This document shows, one piece after another, positions 34,271-46,619 of a DNA stretch of 64,000 nt (its first letter is position 1; every line of letters begins with the position of its first letter). The position numbers and the translations under genes are program-made. The notes beneath the pieces are model-generated. The model was not told the origin of the DNA. It did no database searches and was given only the letters and a program-made list of their open reading frames with translations. This DNA comes from Cyrtodaria siliqua. Its lineage: Eukaryota > Mollusca > Bivalvia > Adapedonta > Hiatellidae. The stretch covers positions 124,001 through 188,000 of the forward strand of contig JAWPHD010003102.1 of assembly GCA_037043455.1 (NCBI GenBank), read 5' to 3'.

Positions 34271-36326
34271 TTACCCGAATAGAAGATTACTGCTATCCTA
34301 TTACCGCTGCTAGTTGTGTGTGGCCACAATTGTAGTCTAGTAGAGTTTTTCTTTATCCCGCTGGCTGGTTCCTGTGGGCGCACCCGTACGCGTATGGTCA
34401 TCGTCACTGCGGTAGTCCAATAATGGTAAGAGAGGGAACGTGAGCTGTACGTTTTGGTCTCATTTGGTAATGTTATCACAAATACATTGTTTTCGTTAAC
34501 AATCTGGATAAAACCAGCTGTAGCTGTAGAGAGGCTTCAGATAAAAGGTTCTGGCTCTTGGTGGCTGAAACACTCGTCGACGAATGTCCATGTCCATACG
34601 TTCACCTTTGCTCCAATCGTTTAAAATGCGGGTGTGTTGATACATATGGTTGATGTATCAGCTGAACGTCTACGGGTATCTTGGTATTCTTGGTTGTCAT
34701 TACGGAGGCACCTTCACTGCTTTGTATAGACAGAATTTTAAATTACACCAGTGCACAGTATACGTCGCGCAACTGGTGTATTCGTTAAACTCGACGAAAA
34801 TAAATGTGTATATGGCATAGCGCACCACCTTATCGGATTTTCACCAGGTTATTACACTGCATGTTTAAGGTTCAATACACCTTTTTGTGATATTTTGTGA
34901 TGGTCATTCTATACCAATTCATTTTCCATAGGCCTACCTTATAGCTCTAAGCTCTGTACTGAGTTCCGTAATATAGGAAGCTATATTTTGTATTACTTGG
35001 TTTAAAAGACCTATCTTAGATTTATCAAAAAACATACATAAGCCGTACGTTGAGTATGTTTTGAAACACCTACTTGCATGTAGAAACATGAGGAAAATGT
35101 AAAATAAACTTCTTCTTTTGATTTTGCAACACATTATGAATACATTGCACAAATGTATGATTTAACCTTTATAAGTACTCTTTAAAAGTTGAATTTTAAT
35201 TTTTCAGCAAGATTTTTTGGTTTGTTTACCTTGTCAGTCAATCAAAATTAAGAGATTCTGTGTAATAGCTCCGAATTTACCCTGGAACTTTTTCCCTGCC
35301 CGCGGATTGGTTGGTAATTGATGTAGTCTGATCTAAATATCCAATTGTAATTGCATGTAAAGTTTGTTGCAATTAGAACTCAAATAGGCGTAAGTATGTT
35401 TCTCAACAGTATGATATAAAAAGTGGTAATGATCATTAACACGCTTTGTTATGGAGATAGTATATAATAGCGGACTGACAATTAAAGCTGGCATATCTAC
35501 TCTTTGTTAACTCCAGTACTACACTCTTTTAAGCGGGCGGATAGATAGGAGTGACTAGTTCTTTACTATTGCTATGCTATACATAAAAGTACACTGTTCC
35601 TCGAGAACAGAGCGCTCATAGATGTGAAGTCGTGTAGCACTTCGCTGGGGAAAAAGGTTGACAGAGTTTGTTTATCATGCGGTGTGCTATGTACCCACCA
35701 ACCAATAGTGCCCGGATGTTACCAGACACCCAGTCATAGTGGGGCCCGACCAATCTATAAGTGTAGTAAGTCCAGCTGGGGAGCTAGACTACCTGTTGAT
35801 CTCGAAGGTCTCGATGACTGGTGGTTGGTTGGTAGGTGTTGTATCTGTATCTGAGCCATCCCAGGGGCAGAACTTACAGGATCATATAGCACGATGCCAA
35901 AAAGGTCGTATTAGTGTTATGACGCAGCCGATCCCTCTGTCATCATGTAGATGTAGATGTTAAATTTTACTCCTGGCATGATGATCTCTATAGATTACAA
36001 GTAAACTTATAGACCGTATAGTATTTTGCAAAATATCTGGATGACAAGGCCAGATATACACGGTCGGTCACGGTGGGGGGCACGTCGTGTGGTGAGACGC
36101 TATGTAACAGGGTGACAAGTTCGGCTACACCGATATACACCATGACTCTATGCAGAGGTCGGAAAACGTGGTCATTTCACACAATAGTGTGTAGAGTTAA
36201 ACAGCCAATATTTAACAATGGCCGTCTCCGCGATACGAAGTCAGGTGGTCTTCTGATATACTCGGCATTGTCACTGTCGGATACGTGATATCATGTACAA
36301 TTTTGTTACCGTGTAGATTTTATAAG
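34271..36326. other. no supported gene
   Basis: 34271-34700 is higher in GC and adjoins the truncated RT, and may be foreign to it. 34700-35500 is AT-rich. 35600-35960 and 36060-36300 have short open frames with no recognised domain. Confidence 0.35.
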
Positions 36327-36352
36327 ATGGCGGACGACAACTTTGGAAAAAG
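36327..36352 (+). CDS. possible first coding exon (MADDNFGK...)
   Basis: An ATG in 'aagatggcg' context opens MADDNFGK and meets 'aaaag|gtaggg', a fair splice donor, after 26 nt. No downstream exon could be found. 'agatggcgg' starts are also common by chance in such genomes, so this is weak. Confidence 0.2.
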
Positions 36353-37209
36353 GTAGGGTATCTCTTTTTAGCCGATACGTAGTCAATAATATTCTCCTGA
36401 CCAAGCTAATGTGATGTTCATATGCCGAAATGTTCAAATAGTTCATTATTGCGATTGTCACAACCCTTGTAACAGTGTGTTTGAGAAATAAATATCCAAA
36501 TTGGTCATATGTCAGGTAAACAAAAATAGAGTGGGAGAACCCACTATTTTCTTGTTATTTGGTCATAAGAAAAGCAATTAAGCACCAGTTCCGGCAATAA
36601 ATTGGCGACAGATATGCAATATAATGTACTCGTGTTCTATGTGTTATTAACGATATTTGAGTTTGAAAGAATGACCTCATTCAACGTGTAGACCCAATTT
36701 GAAAGAATAACCTAGTTTACCGTGTAGATCCCAATTTTATTTTCTTATTTTTGAGGAAATATGTTACTGTGTAGACCCACCGTGTTAATTTGTTGTTTTT
36801 GTCTTGGTCTGTTGTCCGTCGTCCGTCCCGCTTCGTCCGTCCGTTAACCTTTTGTTGTGAACAGTACAGAACAGACCATATATTTTATTCAACTCAGATT
36901 ACATAGTATGGTAACAACACGAGTACCGATATAACATATACAAACATTGTGGGTAAATTAAATATACATAGTGAATTGCAATAGCTTAATCAAAGAGAAA
37001 AAAAAACAGAACAAAATATTTAGAATTATCCATTTTTTTTATATTATTGAGGTGGTAAAGCGACTTTAGTAAACAAGTCAAAAATCACACCAGAACATAT
37101 CGGATAATAACAAAAGTTAAACTAGAGCTATCACTGAAGGTGATTAATACCCCCGCTTTGGTGACCTGTTTGAATATGATTGTAGCCTAAAAAGATCTTA
37201 ATTCTGATT
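36353..37209. other. no gene; short CGTCCGTC patch
   Basis: AT-rich. 36815-36845 holds repeated 'gtccgt' units. 'gaaagaatgacctcattcaacgtgtagaccca' and its near copy around 36700 form a small direct repeat. Confidence 0.4.
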
Positions 37210-37735
37210 TTCATATTAATTGAAAAAATAACATAACAGGATAACGGCCAATTGAATTTGAGGATAACAGATAACAATGAATTAACAATACTAGACACAG
37301 GTAACCGTAAATAAAATAAAATAAAAAAAAGGAGAGGGAGGGATTGGGGACAATATAAATCACGTGCTGCATCTCACAAGTTAAAAGTAAGACATTATCA
37401 TTTTTAAAACGTTTAATTGGCATGAACGTGCGTCTATTGTTAAAGTCACATAAATTTCTCAAAGTCTCGCCAAAATCTAACCTTACATAAGTGGCAATTT
37501 CAACCTAACATTTTCCCACAGGCCTTGGTGCTGATTCCCAATGCTGAATCCGTGTAGCGTAGTGTAGCGAAGAAATCAAAAGCAGGCCGGTGACCAAGGC
37601 TAGAGTAAAACTTCTTTAAAAAGTGTTTACATCAAAACGAGGTCATACCGAAAAATGGGTATAATCGTTGATTCGTTAAAGTCTGCTGTTAAATCGTGAA
37701 AGGAATAGTACTTGCTTGGTGGCTTTCTAGACTTT
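37210..37735 (+). mobile_element. repeat family Y copy
   Basis: It shares in order 'aggataacagataacaat', 'tcacaagttaaaagtaagac', 'tctcgccaaaatct', 'gaatccgtgtagcgtag', 'tagcgaagaaatcaaaagca' and 'aggtcataccgaaaaa' with the outer parts of the foldback at 47525-50725. It is non-coding. Confidence 0.75.
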
Positions 37736-38135
37736 GATTTTTATTCAAATATATACATAGAGAATATTCTTGGTTTGGTGTGAATATAGGATATATTTTC
37801 ATCGATAAGTGAGACAACTCATATTTAGCCTAGACTAGAATACCCGTAACATATCGTACCGAAGATATCAGAAGCAGACCATTTGTTTGAAAGCGATATG
37901 AAGAAAGGAAAAACGTGTTTAGTACTGTGTGGCGGCCGAAAAAGTCGCCCCGACTACAAATTAGTGGTGTTTTTACTTACTGTTACTTATTGCTTTCTAT
38001 TACTTTTACTTATTGCTTTCTATGCTGTTTTTATATTATGTATACATGATCATTTATTTGTTATATTTATGTTAGCTGTTAATGTTACCTTGTGTGTTAG
38101 AGAATATAACCCGGCGGGAATACGTATGCAGAAAA
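37736..38135 (+). mobile_element. Z-family 3' region remnant
   Basis: 37990-38135 aligns with 30885-31015 ('tggctttctaggctattg', 'ttatatt...gagcatat', 'gttagagat..gatcatggcgg'), though diverged. The ORF across it is therefore a tail remnant and not a gene. It contains a short internal duplication of 'acttattgctttctat'. Confidence 0.5.
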
Positions 38136-38659
38136 CGACGACGTCAGTAAGTTAGTATGGTGACATGTATATCTTAACTTGTCATAACTTACAAAAACAC
38201 TTGACCGATTTCAATAAACTACGGCTCATTATCTTAGGTGATTTCCAAATCAATGATATACTTTATATACCAACTTTCTAAAAAGTTATTAAAATACATG
38301 ATTTTCCAAAACTACGAATCTTTTTCTTAAACCATTTTCAAGCTAATGTTATACGATAAAATGGCGAGAATTTGAGAGATTCTATGAACAACATTTTTAC
38401 TATTTAGTTAATTACATGTCAGTTTCTTACTTTTAACTTATCAGAAGCAGCAAGTGACGTCAAATGTTTAACTGGTGCATTGACAACGCCAGCACGCAAA
38501 CACGCCTGCTAAACAGCTATGGTACAGCTGTCTGTGTCGTATGTGCTACTCAATGATAATATCGCATGACATTCAAAACTGTGACATTCCAAAACGGTCT
38601 TTTCGCATATCAAAAATCAAAGAATATCATTGATGTGTAGGAAACAAAAAAAGCAGTGA
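38136..38659. other. no gene seen
   Basis: AT-rich with no recognised feature. Confidence 0.4.
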
Positions 38660-39210
38660 TTCAGTACCAGTTACCATAAGAGTACCATTTACCGCGGGAG
38701 TACCACAAGGCTTAGTTCTAGGTCAGATCTTATTCCTGAAATATAAGAAGACCTATCGGATAACATCACGTCAAACGTAACACTGCAGATGATACCACAG
38801 TGTACCTGGCTGTCTTTGGTTTACAAGATTGCTCAATTTCTGTAGCGGCACCTTGACAAACACTTTCTATCTGAAGAACAATGAGATATGGCGTGTAATC
38901 CATGTAAGTGTGCAGCCATCCATTTAACTTGATCTAAAACTAAAATCTCATCAACTTACACATTGCATGGTCACACATTAGAAACAATAAGCAGTGCCAA
39001 ATACCTGAGTGGCAAAATAAACAGTCATCTTATTCGAATGATCATATCAAATAGGCCAGTACTTTAAGCAACAGAACTCTGGGCTTCTTTAAGCGCAATA
39101 TCAGAAGTAAAAACACAGCCATAATAACAACTGCATCTGGCGTCCTCGTGCTCAACACAATATAGACAAACAGTGATGAAATGCTAGTGGATTTGACAGC
39201 CTCGTAGGAG
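38660..39210 (+). pseudogene. decayed LINE reverse transcriptase fragment (plus)
   Basis: 'AGVPQGLVLGQILFL' (from about 38694) matches the RT block GVPQGxxLGP. After a frameshift, ADDTTVYLAVF (about 38785) is the YADD-type catalytic block with its first residue lost. A TYTLHGxTLE-like block follows near 38960, with 'TASGVLV' near 39130. The style is jockey/CR1-like. Several stops and shifts make it dead. Confidence 0.7.
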
Positions 39211-39450
39211 GCTAAATGCATGTAGGCATTTGGATTGCAACTAGTCATTGACTTCAGAAAGTCTTCCTAAAATACCGTCATTTCAGGATGTCAGGCATAT
39301 TATGACACTAGATTCATATGAGAAATCATTTTGCAACCACCCGGCATGTCTTCGTCAAATTCATCTCCAGTTTGTCTATATTATGTCGAAGAACACATGG
39401 ACTAGTGCTTTGTACGCAGCAGTTGATCTTATGGCTGTGTATTTGCGCTT

Positions 39451-40387
39451 TTAAGGGTGGCCACTGCTGAGGTTTTGGATTTTTGCACTTCCGGAAATTT
39501 ACATTTGTTATATTTCAAAAATTATAATAAAACTGGAAAAAATAATTATACAGTAACAAACTTATGCCCAATAGGGATATTTTAGTGCAAAAAAAAATAA
39601 AAAAAATTAGATTTTTGTTTGACCTCACATGTTGTGCCCAAAATTGACAATTTTTAACATAAGCCAAAATGGGGGGTAGGGGTACAAAAGATGGTATTTC
39701 TCAAAAACCATTTAAGATATTCACTTAATTTAAACTTTATTACAAAGACATGTGATGGCATATACAGAGACAGGAATAAAAAGTATTTTCCTATTATTTG
39801 TTACAGACCTATGCCGTTATATGTCAGAGCTCATCGAAATCTAAAAAAGCACATTTTTTTCTCAGTTTTTATTGAATATCTTTCTTATATGCACACCGAC
39901 CCCCAATTTTTATTTTTTCATTCTGATACTCAGGTCTTGTATATATTGTAGACAAAATATCTCAAAAAGTTATTTTTTCCTTTATCATGAAAAATTTATG
40001 GATCACAAATTTAAAAATGCAATTTATAGTAAACTGGGTGGGGTAATGACAAGGGATGTACTAATTTTTCAGATGGTGATAAAAATACCCCAACCCTTAA
40101 TTTTTCGTCCTAAATTATGATCTATTACATTAAAAAAGACGGAAAATCGATACCTGTTCTGCAAACCACACTACACACATGTAAGTTGCCATACACAATT
40201 TGCAGCTGATTCAGAATTTAAAACCGCACTGTGAAAGTGTATTACTAAAGATTAATTTTGCGAAAAAGTTAAATCACCGACCCATCATTATTTTTCCAGA
40301 AATTAACTAGTAATATGTTAGTCTTCATAAAAAACAGGGAAATTAAAAATTCTTACTGTTCTGATATTTACCAGAGGGCACCCTTAA
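39451..40387. mobile_element. TTAA-flanked DNA element (Kolobok- or piggyBac-like, non-autonomous)
   Basis: TTAA at 39451-39454 and 40384-40387 bracket the ends GGGTGGCC...GGGCACCC, which are short inverted repeats. TTAA target choice fits piggyBac or Kolobok elements, and the GGG start fits Kolobok better. The 929-bp interior has only short ORFs in AT-rich sequence and no transposase. Confidence 0.6.
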
Positions 40388-40875
40388 CAAGCCTACATAG
40401 TGATGTTGCTTGAAGTATTGACATTTTCGTCATGATCTTTCCGGGTGAGGTCAATACGTATATTCACACCCATGTATTTACTACTTCTAATTGTTTCCAG
40501 TATCTGACTATGTAATGTGTAAGTTGATGGGATTTGAAATTTGATCTTGTTATATGGATGGCTGCGCACATACATGGATTCAAACTCTATATCCCATTAT
40601 TTGTACTGATAGGGAGAGTTTTTGTAAGGGTTCACTGCACAAATTGGGCTTCTTGGAAATTAAAGACAGCCATGTACACTGCGGTATCATCTCCACAGTC
40701 TTACATTGTATGTTTCGATATCTGATAGGTCATTAAATCAATATATATGAGGAATAAGATCGGACCTATAACTGGGCATTATGGTACTCCTGCGGTAACT
40801 AATACTCTGTCGGAGTCTTCGTTGTCAATTACTACCTATTGCAGTTTTTCTACACGTCCATATACCCGAATTCGC
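40388..40875 (-). pseudogene. decayed LINE reverse transcriptase fragment (minus)
   Basis: On the minus strand the order is 'TAGVP-stop-CPVIGPILFLIYID', then GDDTAVYMAVF, then TYTLHSQILETIRSSKYMGV. It is the same LINE family as 38660-39210 in the opposite direction, with its own stops and shifts. Confidence 0.7.
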
Positions 40876-42459
40876 CATGTACTGGTAAACATGAAATTAA
40901 AAAGAAAGACACGCCTGCAAAGAGGTGTGCGGTTTATGTATATGGTCAGAAGCTTTAATGTATGGTTATGAATCACTGACTGTTAGAATTCCATTTAAAC
41001 TGTAGGTAAAGTGCAAATCGAATTTGAGTTTGTAGATATCAACACGCTAGTTTGTAGACAGACATATGATGGTTTGTAGATGTGGAAACCAATCGTGATT
41101 TTACAAGTTTATTCTCCATAATACTGTACACTGCAAAAGGTGTATACTGTAAGAACTTGTATATATCTACTTTACTGGCTTATATTTCATCAAAATACAT
41201 TTGTTGGATCAGTTCAATTGTATTTAAATATGTTTCTTATAGATCTTAGCTTCAAAACTAAATTTTAAAGCCCAGTTTGTTTGAGTTGGTTTGTAAATGT
41301 TAACATCTATCGAAGTGACTTTTTGTTGAAGTTAAGCGTTAGTTTTTCGATGTAGATTCGGCGCTGGTTGTTTTTTTTCTTACAGGGTAACTATAAACAT
41401 TTTGCTCACCTGTTCCTTATGTTCAAAGTAACAGTCGGTAAAAAATAACTGTTTTATTCATTTCATAACATCTTAACGAAAATTGTCAGGGTATATTATG
41501 TGCCAATCAACCGTTTGCCCATACTTCCGTCAATGTTCTGGTGTTTAATTCGTTTTGATAAGTTTAATCATTTGCCCTACATAATTCGTATTTCATTGAA
41601 ATATATAAACTAAAACAATTAACGGTCGCTCTATATTAGTTTTTTAAAATAGTGTTTGTTAAATTTCTGAGCTCATGTTTTTTTATGGACATATCAATAT
41701 TTATTTACGAACCACAATTAATTATGAATACACACATATCTTCAGTAGTATATTGATTAATTAACATGATTAAATACAGTTAAATTATATTTTATAAAAA
41801 TTCAGCAATACCTAACTGATCATATTTGTGTTATAAAATTGGTTGATGAAATAAAATAAATGTTATGTGCTTCATATGCAAGCCATAACTTCATTCATTA
41901 TAATATATATAATAATATATATAATATGGCAAAACACATAAATAAATAATTATGTGTAGCCTTACTGTTTGTGGGGTATTCAATTATTTCCAGTTAATAT
42001 TATCATATTTTCAGATATGGATATCTATGCTTTGAACGGGTCCTCGGAATATGAAGCCAATGTGTAGAAAACCTCTCAAACAGAAACTCGCGCGTTTAAC
42101 TGAGAATAATGCAGCTTTACTACCAAACATAGCGCCAGCTTTTCCAAGCATAGGAATACACATTTGCAAAACAATTTCGTCCAGAGCGTTCATTGGTATC
42201 GAACATGTGGTCTCTTAAATGATTACGTTTATGTATAAGACACATATAATGTTTTGTATAATTGAACTATGCCCAGCCACGAAAGTGTTGCCCTTGTCCG
42301 ATCGTACACACGTACGTACCTTCTGATTTTAAATTCAAGTTTTTGGTTAAGTGTATTTCACAGACACCATGAGAGCATCATTTTCATACCAATAGTGTGT
42401 CAATGTTAATGACATTGTCCTAACTTTTGCACTTCGTTAATTTACATTCGAGTTTTTCA

Positions 42460-43300
42460 TTGAAAAGAAATATAAAAAGATCGGATAGGGAAAGTAGCAT
42501 TCAAGGAGAACAGTCAACCACAAAACACAGAAATAAACACGCAAACAGACAAACAAGAAGGCAAAAGCAATAATAAATGCAAACGACATCTAAAAAACAC
42601 AAAGGGTTGACAATAGGGCTACCGCCTTGGAACGGTCAGTGGCAAAGTAGGCCACTGGGGGTTTAAACCGGTTCTAGGGTGCACCAAACCTCACACTTAC
42701 CCTACTGTCATCCCATTAAAACAGGACAGTGTAAATAAAGAAATCCCCGCCATGATCTAATCTCTAACCAACAAGGCAGCATCAATAGGCAATATAAGTA
42801 AAACACAAATATGCTCGTGTAAATATAATACCAAAAAACAATAGCCTAGAAAGCCACAATGAAGGTACTCAATGACTTGGCAGAAGCCAGAGCAGTAAGA
42901 GAATAAACCATTAAAGGCACGACAAGAAATATCATGGAAAAACATCAAACGCTACCGTCCCAATGGGCTTTAGGTAGGCGTCATCATAGGGTCCACAGCC
43001 TGTCCGGTCATCGTACAATTAAAGAGGAAAAAATAGTGGCGAACTGTAAAAGGGTCCACCACCAAACATGCAGTACGTTGCAAAATGATAGGGTCATTAT
43101 CTCTTTTGATAAACTTGTTAACAAGTTTAACAAAGATAGTATGAAAGTGATCACGACCAAGAATCTTACGAAGTTTATAAATCACATCACCATAGAAGTC
43201 AGGTTGTGATAGTCCTTGTCGCAGAAGAGTCCTTAAATTACTTTTAAATTTGGAAAGAAGATGTCTGTGGTGAAGTCCAATTTTTCAAACCCAAAGGCCG
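42460..43300 (-). pseudogene. Z-family RT element, 3' end
   Basis: The last coding part (43185-42970) reads VIYKLRKILGRD near the upper end, then LQRTACLVVDPFTVRHY and GQAVDPMMTPT at its end. It matches the C-terminus of the copy at 33569 without that copy's internal deletion. The 3' region follows with the 'ggtttaaaccggttctaggg' segment, a hairpin and the 'gaatgctactttccctatcc' tail. The RT catalytic part is absent. Confidence 0.75.
42637..42657 (-). other. Z-family 3' hairpin, copy 4
   Basis: A CAGTGGC/GCCACTG stem preceded by 'ttggaacggt' on the plus strand, about 310 nt past the end of the RT reading frame. This is the same distance as in the copy at 33226. Confidence 0.65.
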
Positions 43301-44154
43301 TATAGCTTTCAATGTTCATATATTGTTAGTACTTTGTTCATTTAGTCCATTTATCACACAATTACAGCTTGAGAGGTTCGACACGTAATGAGAGCAACAC
43401 GCTTCTACCAAAAATAGGTAAATGGATAAACCTTCACCCTACTACCCCGAAGGCGGGTAGATGTATTTCAAGGACATATTTTTAAGTTTAAAAAAACATG
43501 TGAATTATATAAAGCCTGCACAAACGTTTACCTTATTAATATATACGTTACTTTCTCTGTTGTTTGGCAGTAAGTATCTATATATATAAATGTAAAAACT
43601 ACATGGCTACTTTTAGTCTCAATAATGAATATACTACGAGAAAATAAGAAAAGTTAGAGTTTTAAAAAGTCACCAAAACCATAGAAAACCTAACGCTTAT
43701 AGCAAACATACCATCGACTAACTAGTGCTTAACTTCAACAAACCGGCGCATATACATCTAAAAACTTGTCTAGATTTCAGTGAAATGTGCATTTAAGACA
43801 AATATAAATAACTATTTTGGTAAATACTGCTACAGTATATCATTTAATTAAACAAGTTTGAAAGAAACAGCGTTTAGACAGATATATTTAGAAGAAATGT
43901 AATAACATCATATACCATACATTTTTCGCTATGACTTATGGAACATATAAAACATAAAGCAACATGTCGTCAAAGTTATCAGAGTTTAAAGCAGAGAAGA
44001 AAATGTAACTTAACGTTTGAAGCAAATGAACTATCGTAAAAATACTAAGTTTGTTTACATTTTTAATGCAAATTCAATCCTATGATGCAACTGAATCTGT
44101 CTTCAAACTAGCGTGTTGATATTTACAAACTCAAATTTGCACTTTACCTACAGT

Positions 44155-44966
44155 GATTTCTATATGTCGGAAAATAAACCGAATAGATCCCTAAACAATC
44201 TCTCAGGGAAAATACATTTCCATTTCGTTATCTTCGCATCGGTGATTTTATTTGATGATTGATATGCGAGAAGGCCGTTTTGGAATGTCACAGATGTTAA
44301 TGTCATGCATGATTGTGTCGCAAACTTTATCATTGGGTATAACTTTGAAAGGTTAGCGAATTTTCTCTGACCACGACAGATAAATGGTTGCATTAAGTGC
44401 TGTTTAAATGAAGTTGCTTAGAGACTGTGAACAGGTGTCGTAATTTATGTTGCAATTCTATTCATGTGTTGGGTGGGTTTAAATTCCCAGATACGGAACG
44501 AGATTACACGAGAATGGTGATGTAAATACTAAAAATGTCAGAAATTATAGGGTTTGTTTAACTCGATCAGCGTGATGTGATTTTCTTAAAGCTCGTCCTA
44601 CTCACACACCTGACAATTTCCGGTTAACATGGTGTGTGTGTGTGTGTTAGTTAACGTGTGTGTGTGAACTCGTCTGACGTGTAAACACACTACACGCACC
44701 TTGTTACACTCCAACAAAACCACTACATTTTCGGAAGTCACTACATACACTCGGGTAGTGAGTTTTAATAATTTTCGGAAACTGTATTTTTAGCCTATAT
44801 ATACCCAAAAATCGAAAAAACAGGGTATGTTTGGGTTTCCGGGTTACATCAGATATTTCACACTCCATTTTCGAAGAAAATTTCATGTTTCACACACTTT
44901 ACCCGATTTTTACACCAAGAGTACTTCCGGTATGCGCATGACCGCAGTACGCATAAAATATACAAC
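44155..44966. promoter_or_regulatory. no gene; promoter-like motifs at 44922-44945
   Basis: A GT run lies at 44634-44648. Just upstream of the possible exon at 44967, CTTCCGG (Ets-type core) is followed by TATGCGCATGA, close to the NRF-1 half-sites TGCGCA/TGCGCATGC, and then by 'ataaaatata'. Such pairs are typical of housekeeping promoters. The call is by motif only. Confidence 0.35.
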
Positions 44967-44992
44967 ATGGACGCATTTGATTGTCAGAAATG
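44967..44992 (+). CDS. possible first coding exon (MDAFDCQK...)
   Basis: An ATG in 'acaacatgg' context opens MDAFDCQK and meets 'aaatg|gtaagat', a good donor, after 26 nt. The promoter-like motifs lie 25-45 nt upstream. No downstream exon was identified with confidence. A segment ending 'gtgcg|gtaaga' at about 45483 is a possible but unsupported later exon. Confidence 0.3.
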
Positions 44993-45099
44993 GTAAGATT
45001 TTATTAATCAGTCAGAGTTTATGCGATAATGGCATTTAAAATATATTTATTGCTCACTGCCGATGGAGGATTAATCAATCTAAACGTCTGTTAAACCAA

Positions 45100-45375
45100 A
45101 TGACTGATATGTATGTAACTAATACAGTGGGTTGCATGTGTGTGAATGATATATATGTAACCAATATAGTAGGTTTCTTGTATGTGACTGATATGTATGT
45201 TACCAATATAGTAGTTAGCATATGTGTGACTGATATGTATGTTACCAATATAGTAGTTGGCATATGTGTGACTGATATGTATGGTACCAATGTAGTAGGT
45301 GACATGTTCGTGACTGATATGTATGTTACCAGGTGACATGTGTATGCCTGATATATACGTTACCAATGCTACCGT
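45100..45375 (+). repeat. 42-bp minisatellite (6-7 units)
   Basis: Units carry 'gtgactgatatgtatgttac' and 'caatatagtag' at 42-bp intervals. The period equals 14 codons, so the forward frame reads a 14-residue repeat built on VTDMYVTNIV, and two reverse frames are open as well. I treat this as a non-coding tandem repeat because no start, splice or flanking coding signal is seen. Confidence 0.85.
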
Positions 45376-46619
45376 GTATAACATATAACGCGTCATATAC
45401 GGTCTGACGTTGAACCAACGGTGTAGCTAACGTTCCATTACCGGCGTTTCCTGTTGACATCGATCAAGGACAGCCTGGTGCGGTAAGAAAACCACTGTAT
45501 TTCTATAGATATCGTTACGTTTTCAGTATAATGTATACATCGTACGAGCGGGAAAGGACTGAAATTTTACTTTATCGTATCATTTTAGCCCAGGAACCTC
45601 TACTTTCTTTCAATCATTCGTGAGAATGGATGACATTCGTCGTTTTCGGATGGAAAAGTCACATATAAAACCCTTTAATTTGATATCGATATAATCTCTG
45701 CAAATGGTATTTTGCTGATGGCACAATAAAACCCCAAGTATATGGCCAGGAACAATACATTTCTTTAAGAAACGAGTTTTTTAGTGTATTTATTACAAAC
45801 TTGTCTTGTAACGCGCCATAAAACAATTGCTTTTGTTTATTGGGGTGTGAGGGCGGTGGCAATACATAGTTAGCCCGATACCGATTCCTATATTTGGAGA
45901 CAGAAATACTTCCAAAAACGCAAAGCACATGCAATAATTTACCATTTTAAAATGGTGATTGGCTAAGTGGATAAATGGCGCCTCCCCCTGCTTGAAAATA
46001 TACCCCCACACATATTTCCATTAAGACTCAACACGCGTCTACATAGGAAAGTGCCACACAATTAGTATGCACCTATCAATTATGCACCGGGTGAGGATGA
46101 GGGGTAAGGGTGCGGCGGGCATATACAGGGGAATTAGTCAAATGTACAAACTGTGTAATTTCCATCCTAAGTTGAGCAAGTGTAATTCCCCAGAGTCAAC
46201 CAATGCACTCGATAATCCTCAGGGTATGCACGCCGCCTTATTGATAGGCACATCACACACATCGGTCGAGGCCTACATTATTTATCTGCCCGAAATTGCC
46301 GGAATGGCGAGTCTTTTATTTTTTTCATTTTGAACGTTTTCGTCTGACTGTCTTTTCAGAAATTTACCAATGGGTATAGGAATTAAAGGTGTTAATCTTC
46401 GCGTTTTAGATTTTGATTTTGATTGGATAATACGTGTTTCTTAATTTTCTTGGCACTAATGCGAAATGTGTTGACATTTTACATTTCTGTTATTTTAAGT
46501 TTGTTCCATAAACAAACTCGTACCATTATTCATGCTTACAGTTTAAAGTTACGAAACGCCACAAAATAACACATACACCATTTTGATATTTCAAATGTAA
46601 GGTGTCCGGTTGGGGCCAG
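45376..46619. other. no supported gene
   Basis: It includes a perfect 16-bp palindrome ACCATTTTAAAATGGT at 45941-45956 and several short ORFs without recognisable domains. Confidence 0.4.

Larger units (their letters stand above)
40999..44154. mobile_element. 3.2-kb element with ~60-bp terminal inverted repeats
   Basis: Left end 40999-41062 and right end 44096-44154 are inverted copies ('tgtaggtaaagtgcaaat', 'atatcaacacgctagtttg', 'agacaga') with two mismatches and a 5-nt indel. A further inner match ('tgttgaagttaagc') lies at 41331 and, inverted, near 43735. A Z-family fragment is nested inside. No transposase is seen and no target duplication was found. Confidence 0.6.

Noticed and set aside
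37883..38155. 90-residue membrane-like ORF
   Set aside because: Its 3' two-thirds aligns with the Z-family 3' region, so it is a retroelement tail remnant.
45957..45990. Pol III A box (TGGCTAAGTGG) suggesting a tRNA or SINE
   Set aside because: No B box within the expected distance.
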